64,000 bases of DNA from Galaxea fascicularis. Taxonomy: Eukaryota; Cnidaria; Anthozoa; Scleractinia; Euphylliidae. Location: contig OX419341.1 of NCBI GenBank assembly GCA_948470475.1, positions 28,024,097 through 28,088,096 on the forward strand, written 5' to 3'. Within the stretch, counting starts at the first letter, position 1; each line of letters opens with the position of its first letter. The translations under genes and the position numbers were made by a program. Positions 25,301 to 39,700 of the stretch are shown in pieces. The notes below the pieces were generated by a model that worked only from the letters and a program-made list of their open reading frames with translations, was not told the origin of the DNA and did not search any database.

Positions 25301-28300
25301 ACTACGCGTTTGTGTTTCTTAAGCTGTGATGTTTTCATCGTTAAACGTTTCAGAATAATTACCAATTGAATCTCTGGTCTACGGATGCTTTTAAAAACGC
25401 AAACCGTTCTGAAAAATGTTAATGCAAGGAATCTTTTAAATTCGCAGGTAAATCGACCTAACATGGCCTAAATAAAGTGTTGAAAGATGCCGCAAAGCGA
25501 AAAATAAGATTAATACAACGAGTCTTTAAATTTCGAAGAACCACTGACCAGGTTACGGCCGGTTACGGACCTCTGGCACAAGAGGAGCACTCGGCTGCAA
25601 ACAACCTTTTAGCAAGGCACGAGAACAAAAAGGTCAGCCAACAAAGCGGCTGAGGATAGTACAAATATCTTACTTAAATATCCTGCTTTGCTGTAATCTG
25701 TCGGTCCTGATACACGACATTAACTGGACCACATCCAACACGTCATCTAAGACCCAATAAGGTTTGCTCATAGCATCTAAACCGGGTTGAATCAAAGAAC
25801 CGTTACTACGTCTGTATGCCACAATTCCTTGTCACTTGGCTTTTTAGAGTTTTAGTATTCTCTGATGAGACTATTGTATTTGGGCCGACCTAAACTGTAA
25901 TTAAGTTCGGCCCATGTGAAGTACGGCATTTGACTCGGGCTTTAGATACCATTCAGGTAAGAACCTGATTAGCCTAACTTGGTAAAATTCAGGTTTTACT
26001 GTAATGGAATAAATGAAATGCAATTAGTAGTGTTTAATGGAGGGAGCATTATTTTTCTCTATCACCCAAAACCCTTCATTCGCTTCTCGTGCTTCAGTCA
26101 TCTCGTATATTCGGAAATCTCGTTTCTATAAACTGCAGCTTGCCAACTTTGTCTGTTCTAAAGTGCCTGAATTTCAACGCTTACTGAATTCAAGCAATTT
26201 TCGAGTGGCGGTCGAAGTTATCGTTTACTCCGACAATGGAAAAGAAAACTCCAGGACCCGGTTGTTCGAAAGCCGATTAACGCTAATCCAAGATTAAATT
26301 TTATCACGGAGCTTAATTCTCTTTCCCCAAACGTTGTTCATTGCTGATACTCTGCTAAATTTTAGATTAGGGGAAGTCAATCCTGAAAAACAAAAAGCAG
26401 CCGAAACAACTTTCATCCAAAAGTTGAAAACTGCAACCAAAGTTTACGCTAATCCTGGATTAGGTTAATCGGCTTTCGAACAACTGGACCCAGATAGTTA
26501 CTGGATACCATTGTGTCAAATGACAGCGTTTACCCCTTTACATCCTAATATCGGCATGAATATTCTCCAAACTCTCTCCAAACATTTTCTATGGCAATGT
26601 TAGGAGAATTTGTTAAACAATCAAGACCTTTGATACTTGCTGATCATTTCTTTTATTCTCACAGCCTTTATTTTCGATCAAGCAGTGTTGCTAGGAGAAA
26701 TAATGGTCAAACAGTTAAGCAGTTTTTGTATGCACCACAGAAGTGACTAGTGCATTTCGCGCGTTCTGATTGGTTAACTCGGAGGTGCATAGCAAAGTAC
26801 TATTCACCTCCGAGCAGCCGAAGAGAAACAAAATGGCTTCCCGTTTCTGTTTCCGAAGAGGAAATCATTTGAAGAAACACTAGTTATTCAGCTTGTTAGG
26901 TTTATACTAAAACAATTATTCACCTCAGTGTCGGTGAAAGTGGTGGATATTGACCTCGACGCTCGGTAAATATCCACCACTATTCACCTCCACTTCGGTG
27001 AATAATTGTTAAATGCCATCTCACCTCGCACAAGATTCAGCCCAATATCAAGAGCTAACTCAGGTGAAGAAGACAAAAGGTAGTATGTCACGGCGTCCAG
27101 AAATTTACCGTCCTTAACAAACTGCTCTGCTTTCTGCAAACATTCCTCCACGCTTGGCAAACCAGCCTGAGATTAGCGAATACAAAAGCAAATTAATGTG
27201 GACCGTGAGATGCTCTGCGTTTTGTACCCATCCATAAATACCGTTATTATATCTCTCACGCGCGCTGTGATCAGTCAATTTTACTGTGCGGTCCGCTAAA
27301 TTTGAAAGTTTCCTTTCCCGCGCGCCCGATTAACCTCAGAGATCTGACAAATATCTTACTAACCTCGCTTTCTTCATCCGTACTGTAAGTTACGGATTCT
27401 CGATTTTTCCCGTTGATGATTATGGCCTCCGGCCCGCGCTTGGGCCATAAATCAACGGGAGAAAACTCTGTCCGTAATTTACAGTACGGACCTCGAATTC
27501 GGTGAGTAATAGGTATTTACTTCCCTTCATGTTATTCCAACAAATGGATCTACCATTCGTGATGAAATAACCCAAAATACGAAAACAAGACTTAACTGAG
27601 CGTTATTTGCTACTGTACTGGTTTGCTGTTTGGGTCATGCGTTTGTAATTGCCATTTTCGTAAACTTACATTTTAGCTTAATCAGAAATTTGTCCTATTT
27701 CAAAACACACCGCTGTATTTGTGAGACTGGATCAGTTACCTTCGCGTGCAACTCATTCACTTCTGTTACAGTTCCCTGACACCTTGCGCATGACTTGACG
27801 AGGTAGCTTTCATTAGTGGGTAATGTCTTTAGTAGCGCAATACAAGTGTCCCTAAAAAAAACCAAAACATGTCAACAACACTTAGCACAATCGCCTAAAA
27901 CAGTTAAAACCGGACAACGGCCCATAAAGCCAGTGATGGCAAAAAAAAAAAAAAAAAAGAGCGGGAAAAGGTGTAACCAGCGGCAAGAGCGGGAAAATAT
28001 GTAACCCATGCCAATCATGAGTAACGGTATAAGCGCAGGAAAATATGTAACCCGTGCTAATCACGAACAACGGTACAAGCGCGGGAAAATATGTAACCCG
28101 TGCCAATCATGAGTAACGGTACAAGCGCGGGAAAATGTGTAACCCGTGCCAATCATGAGTAACGGTATAAGCGCAGGAAAATATGTAATCCGTGCCAATC
28201 ACGAACAACGGTACAAGCGCGAGAAAATATGTAACCCGTACCAATCATGAGTAACGATATAAGCGCAGGAAAATATGTAATCCGTGCTAATCACGAACAA

Positions 28301-31300
28301 CGGTACAAGCGCGGGAAAATATGTAATCCGTGCCAATCATGAACAACGGTACAAGCGAGTGAAAGCGCGGGAAAATATACAATCCGTGCTAATCATGAAC
28401 AACGGTACACGCACGGGGAAAAATGTAAAAAAAGTCTACTGAACAAACTGGTCAGAAATCTTGATCTCAAATCATTCGCTCTAATCGTTAGTGACGTTAA
28501 TCCATACTGCTCGAGTTTCTTGAGCCAACTATTTACGCATTGTTTTCGCACTCTGCAAAACTACATCTTAAATACGCTATACCTCTCACTTCCAGCCAAA
28601 GCATTACATGTTTGAGCTTTTGCTTCGACGTGGAGCGTCACTGGGTTGTTATTCGTCTTGTTTTTCTTTATGTTGGTTATCAACAGAAGTCAAGAGCAAG
28701 TCGGCCGAAAATAAGGCTGTCAGTGATATGTTTTTGGCGACCCCATGGTCAAATAATTGGAATACAGAGCTTAATATTTGTACGACATTCATCTTCATGG
28801 CAGGAAAAAAACTTAGAGAAAAACGTATCAACAATAAAAGCAACTAAGTGTTCTGGGAAATTAGAAGGTCTACCACATGATCTATCTTCACAAACCACGT
28901 CCTCACCATTTCCCTAATCTCTCGCATTTTCTTGCAAGTAGCTCTACCGCTAGACAGTAGATGGGGCTGTTGTCTTTAATTACCATTCCTATGCTGACCG
29001 CAAGTTCAAGCTCATTTCCACGAATGAGTTTGGAAAGGGCGAACTGAAAAGACAAAAGTCGGTGTGCTTTAGTTCCAAGAACATTTTTTCGTGTAACTCC
29101 TCCAGACAAGAGTCGAGATTCTCGTACACACAAGATTCAGTTATTGTTAGCTAAGACAATAACGGACATAACAGGCACATTTTGCATTTCTGCTATTTTA
29201 GGCGAGAGCTGTTTTCAATCCTGTAAACAAACCTTGCGCTACAATGAAATTGAACAATCAGTTGAGTGTTTCATAAGGTCACAACATTTAATTTATCATT
29301 TAGTACTGCAGAAACCAAATCAGATTATAATTGAGGCCGGAGCTATCAAATTAACTAAGTATCAAAAAGTGGCCTTGGCAGTTCGGGTGTACTTAAAGCT
29401 CATACTGACTTGACGCTTAGCTCGGAAAGCCTACAGAAAGTTGGCAGATTCGACTGCCTGTTAACGTATGACTTTTTCGTGAAGGTGCTACAGTCTTGAT
29501 TTACGATTTACACGTTCCTTACATTCACATCGCCAACAGCTAAATGACAACAAGCTGCCAACACAGGCTGCCCACTGAAGAAATACCAGTCTGCTAATGC
29601 TGTGCTTGTGGATTGCAGGAGTCTGCAAAAAAAAGTAATAGCGGTAAAGGTAATAATAAACCATTTGGCTTAAGATAATTTACAAGTGGGTTGTGGATAG
29701 ATCCAGTCTTTGGTGGGGGCAAACGGCCACTTTCAGATACATTTTGAAATTGTAACTTTGATCGTTTGCCTCCCAAAAAGGACTGTGTCTACCCACAATT
29801 CACTTGGAACTGATCATAAGTACAATGGTGTACAGACTGTCACAGGAATACCAACCACCAGGATAGAAAAATGTTTACCCTTTGTTCTCGTCGGTCATGT
29901 GATTTATCAGGGAGGGTAAAATGTCGTTTTTCTTCAAATCAAGTGGCTTCTTTTCCTTCTTCGGTGGTAAGGCGAAGCCTCCCTCGCACGCCACCTGAGC
30001 GACCAATAGCGCGTCATGAAGCTGACCACGTGGCGTGAAGAACGAAACAAGCTGTAAGAGAATGTCATAATAAACTCATGAAACTTTGAAATCGTCCTAA
30101 AAATTGCACTGGTGCACTTGCAAGATTTCATCTTGATATTACATTGGCCTATTAGAAGCGTCGTTGTCAGTACATTACAGAGTCCAAAACTGTTAGAGAT
30201 AGAGTAGCTGCAGTAGCCCGAAGTGATGAGTTAACAGGGAAGATCCCTCGCTCCGTTTTTCAAAAGACTTCTTTGACAAACGATACCCAGTGTTTCCCCG
30301 GGGGGGGGGAGGTCATAAAAGATTTAAGGGGTCAGTAGCTATGGATCTTCCCAAACAACTCAATGTCTCGAGTTTTGACCTGAGGCCTGTCATTTTCCTG
30401 GAACACTCACACTAAATTCTAAAGATCCCCGGTGTGTGTTACAAATTTTGACACCGAGCTCTGAAAGCTTCTCAGTGAGGAGGATATTGGCTTTACCTTG
30501 TTCACATCCCCCAAGGAAGCGCAGTAAGGTACAGCTGTATCGTCGTCTTCTCTCATGAGCTGCGTGGCCCGTCTGAAAAACATCAATCAATGGGCTCACA
30601 AGAACTAGCGGTGTTACAAGTGCTACGCATTCCAGGGATTCATAGACGATTAAGCTCCATTGTATCAGGAGAAGGGTTCATTGTACCAGTTGCCTGTTTA
30701 CTGTTTTCTCAGCAGTTCCTGAGAGATTTTCAAGACCCTGAAAACACTTGAGTTTGTGCAATCGCAACAATTCCCTGATAAAATAAGTTGACTTCCCTTT
30801 TTTAAATTTTTCAAGTACTTTCTACATCACTACTGTTGTTCTTGCCGCCGTTACTGCAAGCTATCTTCGAGAAAAGAGAAAGTCAACCAACATTTGAATT
30901 CGCTAAAACTCTTTGCAAAGAAATTCAGCAGTTTAGGATAATTTAATATCTGAAGAGCAAATGATACAACTTGTCCGGGTACACGTGCCATGGTATCAAC
31001 CTAAAGAACTCTAGCATAACTGCCAGAAAGAATAAGCAGGCAGAGCTTTTAAAACTATTGTTTTACCTTTCCATTAATTCTCTCCAATAATCCATTGAGA
31101 TTCCAGGAGCAACTGCTAAAGCCTTATCCCACTACGATGAACAACAACAAAATAAGCATCATACATGTATGCAGAACAACGAACAGAACCGTTAGCATTC
31201 ATTAACATTCGCAGAACGATAAAGAAGCGAAAGAAGGTATACAACAAAGAGTCACTGTTCTCCTCCTTGAATTCTAGTAATGCCCTAGCCACAACCACGT

Positions 31301-33750
31301 ATTACCGTTTACAGCGACCTAAAGCTTCAATCACTGATAAGAAAGTTACCTCTCCGAGTTCCACCATGAGTTCGCAATATCTTTGCAGCTGCCCGATCTT
31401 GACATGCAGCTTTGCTGCTTCTCTGATTCTATCTTCTTTCTTGGTCATCAGTCCCCCAGCTCGGCCAGACGAAGCTCGCACTATTTCCAATTCTTGCGCT
31501 TCTGACTAAACACAACAAGTGAGAGACGGTGAAATATCTCTGTCAAAAAACTAATTTTCTTTAGCACTTCCTGGCATTTCATTTGAATAAGGACCAGTAT
31601 TCTCTTAAGGGGGTATTGGGAAAAAGGGGTGAATTTAAACTGAAGAAAGAAGGGTAGAGAAGGGTATACACATAAACCAGTTAGTCAGCTAACGGAGTCA
31701 GGGGCACCTTGTTTGTCTACTAATTATTTACTTTAAATTTAATTTTCAACCACCTTCAAATTCAATATTTTCCATAATTTTCTTCACCTCCAATTATTAT
31801 TTCATTCCACTTTCATCTACATCTACATCTACATGGTTTCAGAACTCGGCAAACTCCACGTTGACTTATGGCTGTTTTACGTGTGTGGCCTTATACACCA
31901 TAAGCTTTTTTTGGAATATCATACCAAGCCGGCCACTTGCTGAATAGAACAGGTCAGCACTAGGAGGTTAGGGTGGTCACAGCCAGGGTTCGTTACGTCC
32001 CTAGTGGTTCTTTAACGTCCCACAGAATTAATTGTGGATAGTTGTGAGACGGGACCTCCGGTTTATCGTCCTTACCCGAGAAGACTAGAAAGTCTAACCA
32101 TCTGCAGATGTCATTGTAACGGAAGCACTTTCTCCTCAGTTATTTAAAGACCCTGAGTGTTGGTCCGGCCGGGGCTTGAACCCACGACCTCCTGCACGGT
32201 AGGGTAGATCTCTTTGTATGGATATTAATTCAACTACAAATACGTCCGTAAAATCGTCACATTGAAAAAGTAACTGCGAGGGCAAAGTTATCGCCGATAA
32301 GAAACCAGGAAACCTCACCAAAAGTTTCGTGATTTGAGGAATCTCACAATATCAAGCTTTCTAACAAACCCTGAATTTATGTAAAACTCAAAACTAAAAC
32401 TGTAGCAAATCAAAACCAGTGACCCATACAAAGAACTGTCGGTAAAACTGTGAGTAAAATATTAAACAATACTCACCGCTTTATGACCAACCAGATGCTT
32501 GATGTGAATAATTCCTTTTCTGTAAGATGCTGGCAACACACTCTCATCTCCATCACAAAGCACCAACACCAAGTCCCACAAGTTCCGTGCTCCACAAGGA
32601 GGCTACAAACACAATAAGACAGTGATACAGCGTTAATAAACAAAAAGCAATCCGGATGGAGCACCCCGAGACTTTCTTGTAAAAGTGTTGCGTGACACAG
32701 ATTTGGAGCACCCCGTGACAACTCTGTGTCGCGCAACACTTTTACCAAAGAGAACAAAGGAAGGGTAGCCACACAAACTGTGTCACCATTAATTTTGTAA
32801 TCTCAAAATATGAAGACAAGGATAGGAATATCTATAAAGCCTTGAATGACCTCACAATACTGGCGGGAATATTTACGTTAAAAGTTCAAACTATATGTAA
32901 CATTTCCAAAGTGACTATCTTTCTTTGGTCGTCCTTGTCTTCAAAACAACGAAGTTCAGGGAAGTTTAGCGATTGTAAGTGAAAGCTCATCGCAAGACCT
33001 TACCCTTATGCTGACACAAACCACACCTTGACTATAGGCTCAGCCTTTGAAAAAAATAAACAGCAAAGAAAATTTGGTAGTTAGAATTGGCAAGTGGATC
33101 GCATACCGTAAAAAAGTCTGAAAGCAGTTTGACAGCTGACAGAGGAGATTTGTCTCCTTTAGCTGCTGCAGTGGCTTTTAGTTCACGTGAAACTCTTCCA
33201 TTTAACAGCGGTGCACCTCCAGTTGACATTGCTGTTTCTGTGAGAACAAAAAAAAAAATCAGATTGAACGGGGCGTTTCTTCTCCAGTCTCATTGCGTTG
33301 CTATCGATTATCAAACAGTCTACTACCACTGTCAATCACAAAAGGGTATCTCTTGATTTACAGTACATCTAGGCTACTGTGCATTACCAGTATTTGAGGT
33401 TACAATTTCATCCAGGGGTCTGTTGGCCAACACATCAATCTGCAAGGAACATGCTAAATGGGAAAGTGACCAGATCCTGACGGTGGAATCCCGGGAGCAT
33501 GATGCTACAGTGAAGGGTCTGAATCTGTGACACGTCAAACCTACAAATCAATGTACGATAAGGCACATATAAATTCAGCGAGATAAGCAGGATAACAAAT
33601 TAAATGTCTGTCACAAATGGCTACCGTGCATGTACCAAAATCGAATTCTCCCTCACGTATCTTTCTGTGATTTCTACACCACAGAAAAATTGAAAGAGGC
33701 TGCACTAAGGAACCAAGTAAATACTGAACTATTCAGGTGAAAAAAGGCGT

Positions 33751-33781
<31 letters not shown>

Positions 33782-36700
33782 CTTGTCGAGTAGTACATAA
33801 AAAGTTTGGCTTTATTGACTGAGTTGATAATGTAAACTGGTCACTGTAAAGAGATTCAACATGATTCAAAAGCTCAGCCCTTCATCAGAGCAAACCTGCA
33901 AATTATGGTGTCCAGTTTCCATTGTCAACTCAGTTGATAAAAACAAATTTTCATGAACCCATTCAGGGCTACTTTTTCCTGAAATTGCAAAATGGGCCTT
34001 GCTAAATACTGGCACATGGTTACTGGAATGGCTAATGGTAGTCACTCACAACAAGTGCAAAACATCCCTGGCTAAAATATTCTCCAAGGAAATCATGCTT
34101 TCATACTTAAATTGCCCAGCTCTGTCTATTTTCACTCCAACGTTTACTAGAACCAAGTGAACCTGGCTACTGCGATGGTCTGAAAGACTTACGAGCAAAA
34201 CAAAACAAAAACAAAAAAATGCTGCACCCACCATAGACATCTGCTCCATGATCCAAGACAGTTTCCAGGCACGATCCATCCCTGAATGGTACATAATAAC
34301 CAGACAGTCAGTTGATTTGAATCACACAGCTGGCTCTCCATAAATATAAGAATGCTATTTTCTTTCCCAAGGATTGAGGTGGAAATATGGACCCTTTCAA
34401 TCAGTCAAACTGATATGATACTTAGTAATCATGATTTAACCCTTGATAGGGCATGGACCACCAAGTGATTTTAAATCTTCATGTAACCAGTTGTTGTACT
34501 GTACAAACGACATTTGGTTGAAAGCAAAGGCCTCGGGTCCATGACCATTTTCAGACAAGAAGATGTGAATCTAATGATATAAAATGCAATATAATAAATT
34601 ATATTTTGCTCACTTCTGTTTTTTGCTTCTTCATTTTAGTACAAAAACAGATTAGTATGTTTTGGGGGTACAGTTTTAAAGTAACTCTCATAGCAACAGA
34701 CACACAGGGCCACAAGACTGACACAAATTAAGAACACTTCCCTAACTTCTTCTAATTCCTGGCCAATTCATCAAATAATTCACTTCAGTTTTTGTGTATT
34801 TTCTCCACTGGGGCCCGTTTCTTGAAACTCCCGAAATGTTTCAGGTCTATTTTGGGTACTGTATTTTGCTACTCATCTTGAAAATGAAGATGTTTTCAGG
34901 GTGAAATTTTACAGCAAATCTGCCCTTTCGTATCTTGAAATCATAGTAAAAGGCCAGGTTTTTAGAATACCGGTAAGCAGATTGCAGCTTTTGACAGTGG
35001 CTTTTCAGGCCCAAAAAGGTTTAAAGGGCCATGGTCCGGAACATTCATAGCCCTTGTAGCCACAGTATAACGTATCTGAACTAAATGCTTGCCCAACTAC
35101 ATTGTATCTAATTTACACCTTATTCCAAAATGGCTCCCATTCTTATATTCTTTTGTTTTATTCCCCTTGCCTCCTCTTGTTGCCTTGTTCTTAAGAGCAA
35201 AATTCAAAAGAAGATTTTAAATGTACATGAGGACTAATTTGAATATAAACCAAAGAATATTAAAATGGCAGCCACCTTCGAATGAGGTGTACAGGTAGTT
35301 TACCTAGTATCCCAAATTCTGATTGCATAGTCCCAACTCCCTGAAAGCAGAAGATAAGGGAGCTCTGGGCTCCATAGCAGTCCACGCACAGGAGCCGTGT
35401 GACCTTTCAAAGTGTGAACACAGGAATCCTGCAGTAGAAGAGGAAAACACACTTCTTCTCTGTTGAGAATTTTTAACAAAGGAATATGCAGACTTAATCC
35501 TTAATCACTTTTTCTCCACACTATTCTCCATACATTTTCTGCGGTAATGATGAGGAGAATTTGCTAAACAATTCATTCCAAGGGGGAAAGGTGCGATGAG
35601 GTTATCCCCATGTGAAGCACCAACCCAAGGTCAGCACTAGGGGTGGTCACAACCAGGGTTCATTATGCCCCTAGTGGTTCTTTAATGTCCCACAGAAATT
35701 AATTGTGGAGAGTTTTGAGACGGGACCTCTGGTTTATTGTCCTTATCCGAGAAGACTAGAAAGTCTAACCATTTGCAGATGTCATTGCAAAGGAAGCATT
35801 TTCTCCTCAGTTATTTAAAGACCCTGAGTGTTGGACCGGCCAGGACTTTGAACCCATGATCTCCCACACAGTAGTCTGGTACTCTACCAACTGAGCCAAC
35901 CAGTCGGCAGTTAAAGACCTTTGTTACAAGTTGATCACTTCCTTTTTTCTCACAACCTTTGTTTGATTGAGCAGTGTTACTATAAGAAGAAATTTTAATT
36001 GACCAATGTTTAAAAGCATTGATCACTCTTAGGAATGAAAAGGGTTAATACGGTAGAGCATTTCTGGTGTGACTCTACTTTTTTTAAGGGGAAAGCGGAT
36101 TGGCCAATGGCATGGTTGTTTGAAGTGTCCCCCTCCCACCAAACTCCTCCAAGGCCACAAAATAATATTAAATTATAGCCTTAAACAAGTTTAGAGGACA
36201 AAGCAACCAAAATTCATGATCAATGATGAGTGCTACATCCAAAATACACACAAAATATATAAACACACTCTATCATTTTATACTCACCTCTGTGTAATCC
36301 CAGACCTTTATAGTGCTGGTGAAAGAAAGGAATTTATATCATTTTTGCTTACACAAATGTTCAATGTGTTGTTCTAGAAAATACCCACAACCCCTTACAG
36401 AAGGTTTTTTGGTTTGCACCCCTGCCAACCCTCCAGAAATCCCGATTGAGCTTCATATGTTTCTTTAACATTTTCGGGTACTTGCCCCCCCCTCCCCTTC
36501 TTGGAATTTGCATTGACCTTCCATGAACAGTAATAATAATAACAACTGTATTTAAGTCTCAAATCATTCTAGCCGAGCACAGGTGCTCTACTAATTGGGG
36601 AGACTGTAAATCAAATAATCTGAACATCAAATCAAATGTTGGTTTTCAAGGAGTGGGGAAAACCAGAGTACCCGGAGGAAAACCTCTTGGAGCAGAGTAG

Positions 36701-39700
36701 AGAATGTGAGTCTGCGAATCAAACCCGGGACACATTGGTGGAAGGCGAGCCCTCTTACCACTGGGCCAACCCAGCTCCACATATGGAGATTTTCTGAAAC
36801 TGCACAACACAACAATGAGAACAGCATAATTATTTTTATTTTAAAATTGCTCCAGAAGCAAACTAAATAAAACCATGCATCAAGTCACGCAAAAACAGCA
36901 AGTCAACACTTTCTTTGCATGTTAAGTTTATTACACATGTAGAATAACTAAGCAGAAATTCCCTACCCATCATCAGATCCACTGCAGAGGATGGCCTCTC
37001 GAATGGGACTCCACTTTACATGAAAAACCTTTGCTGTGTGACCTAAATGAAAAAAATGTCAAACATTAAAGATCTACAGACAGTATTTCTGTTATTAAGT
37101 GAACACTGCATCCATGTTTAAACTAACTTTGAATCAAGACATTACATTTGGGTTTTAGTTTATACAGATTTTCTGGATTTCTGGGCTTACAACGACAAAA
37201 ACCTAGAAATAATAATAAGGCAAATGTAAAGTTAGAGAAAGTAAAAAAATAAGGCAAAGATCAATCAATGCTTGTGTTCACAAAGGATCAATATTAACAA
37301 ACATACTGTATACGGTACATATAATTTTAGTTTTTAATAATCACGCAATGTCATACTGACCCATCAGACCACGTATGAAAGTGATGGTTGGAGGGGCCTC
37401 AGCTGGGAGAGACCCAAATAAAAGTGACAGACACAATTCCTCATATCATTTGGGGAGTTTGATTATAGAAATGGAGCTCTCCTGATGGTTAGAAGGTGAA
37501 ATATGACAAAAATACTACTTGGTCATCAGATTTGGTACCCTTTAGAGTTAAACAATGAGCCACACCCACATCAGATCCCTTTCAATTTTTAGTGACCACC
37601 AGTCTCAAAGTGGTAAATCTCAAAGGGAGTTATGAAATAGAAATACTAATATTCAACAGACAAAAGAAATGCTATCTCATTATCACATCTGTTTTGAAGT
37701 AGAATGGGGTTAAACAACAAAATGTGGAATGTGGCAAATACATGACAATTATATAAATCTTAGTAACCACTTGCTTACCAGAGAATATTTTCAGTGGAAG
37801 GTCTGTACTCGCAGAAACATAAAACACTCTGACGCATCTATCCTCACAGCCTGTTGCAATCATATCTCTAATTGACAAATTAATAAAAGCAAAATACGCT
37901 ACCGTGAAGTTTTCATACTAGCAACTCTCGTTAATTTCAGAATTAGCAAACTTCGGGGCTTCTTACTTTCCAGGTGTTGTAACTCTCGGGGGGTGGGGGT
38001 CAACAAAGTTGGTGCTAGCTCTTTCCCGAAATGAAAATAAAGAACATAATATTAAAAAAAAAAACATTTTATTTGTGTTACATGGTCTGTGTTAATGATG
38101 AATGATTTCGGGAATGCCATGTTTCCATTTGATTGTTGTTCAGTGCCTTATTGTTAAGTGCCTCATGGTGTAAATTTGTAAATGCATGAAGATATTACAA
38201 TTATTGCAATCCATAGTCAGATGTTTAATGCATAGTACTTGGAAAACAAATGCATTTGGTATGTTTATAATGTAATTAAAAGACGGCATGTTGTTGTTAA
38301 GTGCCTTAAATTGGGATACATTTGTAAATACATGAAGATATTGTAGTACTGTACACTAAAATTTGACTATGGATTGCAGTAATTGCAATCCATAGTCAAA
38401 TATTTAATGCATAGTACTTGTAAAACAATAAAAATGCATTCGGTATGTTTATAACATAATTAAAAGACGTTTCTTTCGAGGGGTCACTACTATGGGAACT
38501 TAACAGTAAACAACAACATATTGAAGCCATGCATGGAAAGGAAATGAAATGAAGAGGAGATTTCCGTGAGGAACTACGGACTGCGGTATTATTTGTAGCT
38601 ACCGGTACGCCCACAACAATAATTATTAGAAGGAACACAACATTTTGTATCTATTTGATTACTTATTCTGATTATGATTTATTATTTGCTATTTATCTCC
38701 AAAACTATAGAGGAGAGGGGGCAGTGATCCACAAAATGACTTGACCACAAAGATTTCAAGGCCAAAGGTGATCGATCTACCAAGATGAACTAGCAAAGCA
38801 AATGGCGAGTGCCCACACATGAAACGAATACCAGCCCTTAAGTTGAGGCTAGCAGCCCCATCCCCTTTATTCTGCAGATATTTTGATGTAGCTGGAAGAG
38901 ATGTCCCTAATAATTACCTGTTATTCAGACTCCAATCACATCCATACACTGGTCCAGGGTGTTTGTAACGTTTGACCAAAGTTCCATCCACTTGTCTAAC
39001 AACACTATAAAACATGACAACTGTTGTGAATTAAAACAATAAGAAAAGTCTCTCTTGGATCCATGGAAAGAAACCCAACTACATTTAACCCCATTCAACC
39101 CTAAGATCAAAATTCAAATTCTCATTTGTTGTCCCTCACATTTCCTATAGAAATAGTGGGGAGAAATTAAAACATCAACTCTTAATAGGGTTTAAAGGGT
39201 TTCACTTGAAATACACCACTCGTCTTGCATGAATGACTTGTGCCAGTCTGTCAACACAAATTGTGCCAACACAATGACCAATTTTGTTACAGAATTTACA
39301 ATAAAAACAACTATTGATAATCATCAACTTACCATGATCCATCAGAACTGCAGGAAGCTATTCTGCGAGAATCCTTGTGATTCCAGCTGACATTGTAAAC
39401 AGTATGTTTACCATGCTAATAACAACACAAAACAAAGTAAAAAAAACTGCTAAAGTACTTAATGAAAATAGTAACTAGAGGTGAATCTTTTGAATGTGCA
39501 GTAGGCATTAGGAGAGTTGCTTAAATTTTGAATGCACAATATTATTGATTTTTTTCCATATTATTCTGGTTCCAATTAGTTTCCACGGATGGGACTGCAA
39601 AGTATTACAGCTATGGCTTACCTCAGTAAACCGCTTGATTATTTTGCCTTTGTTTATATCCCACAAGAAGGCGCCCTGTTTAGCTGTTGCTCCACAAATG

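Noticed and set aside
27957..28432. CRISPR-like array
   Set aside because: The whole 46-bp unit repeats, with no unique spacers; it is a minisatellite.
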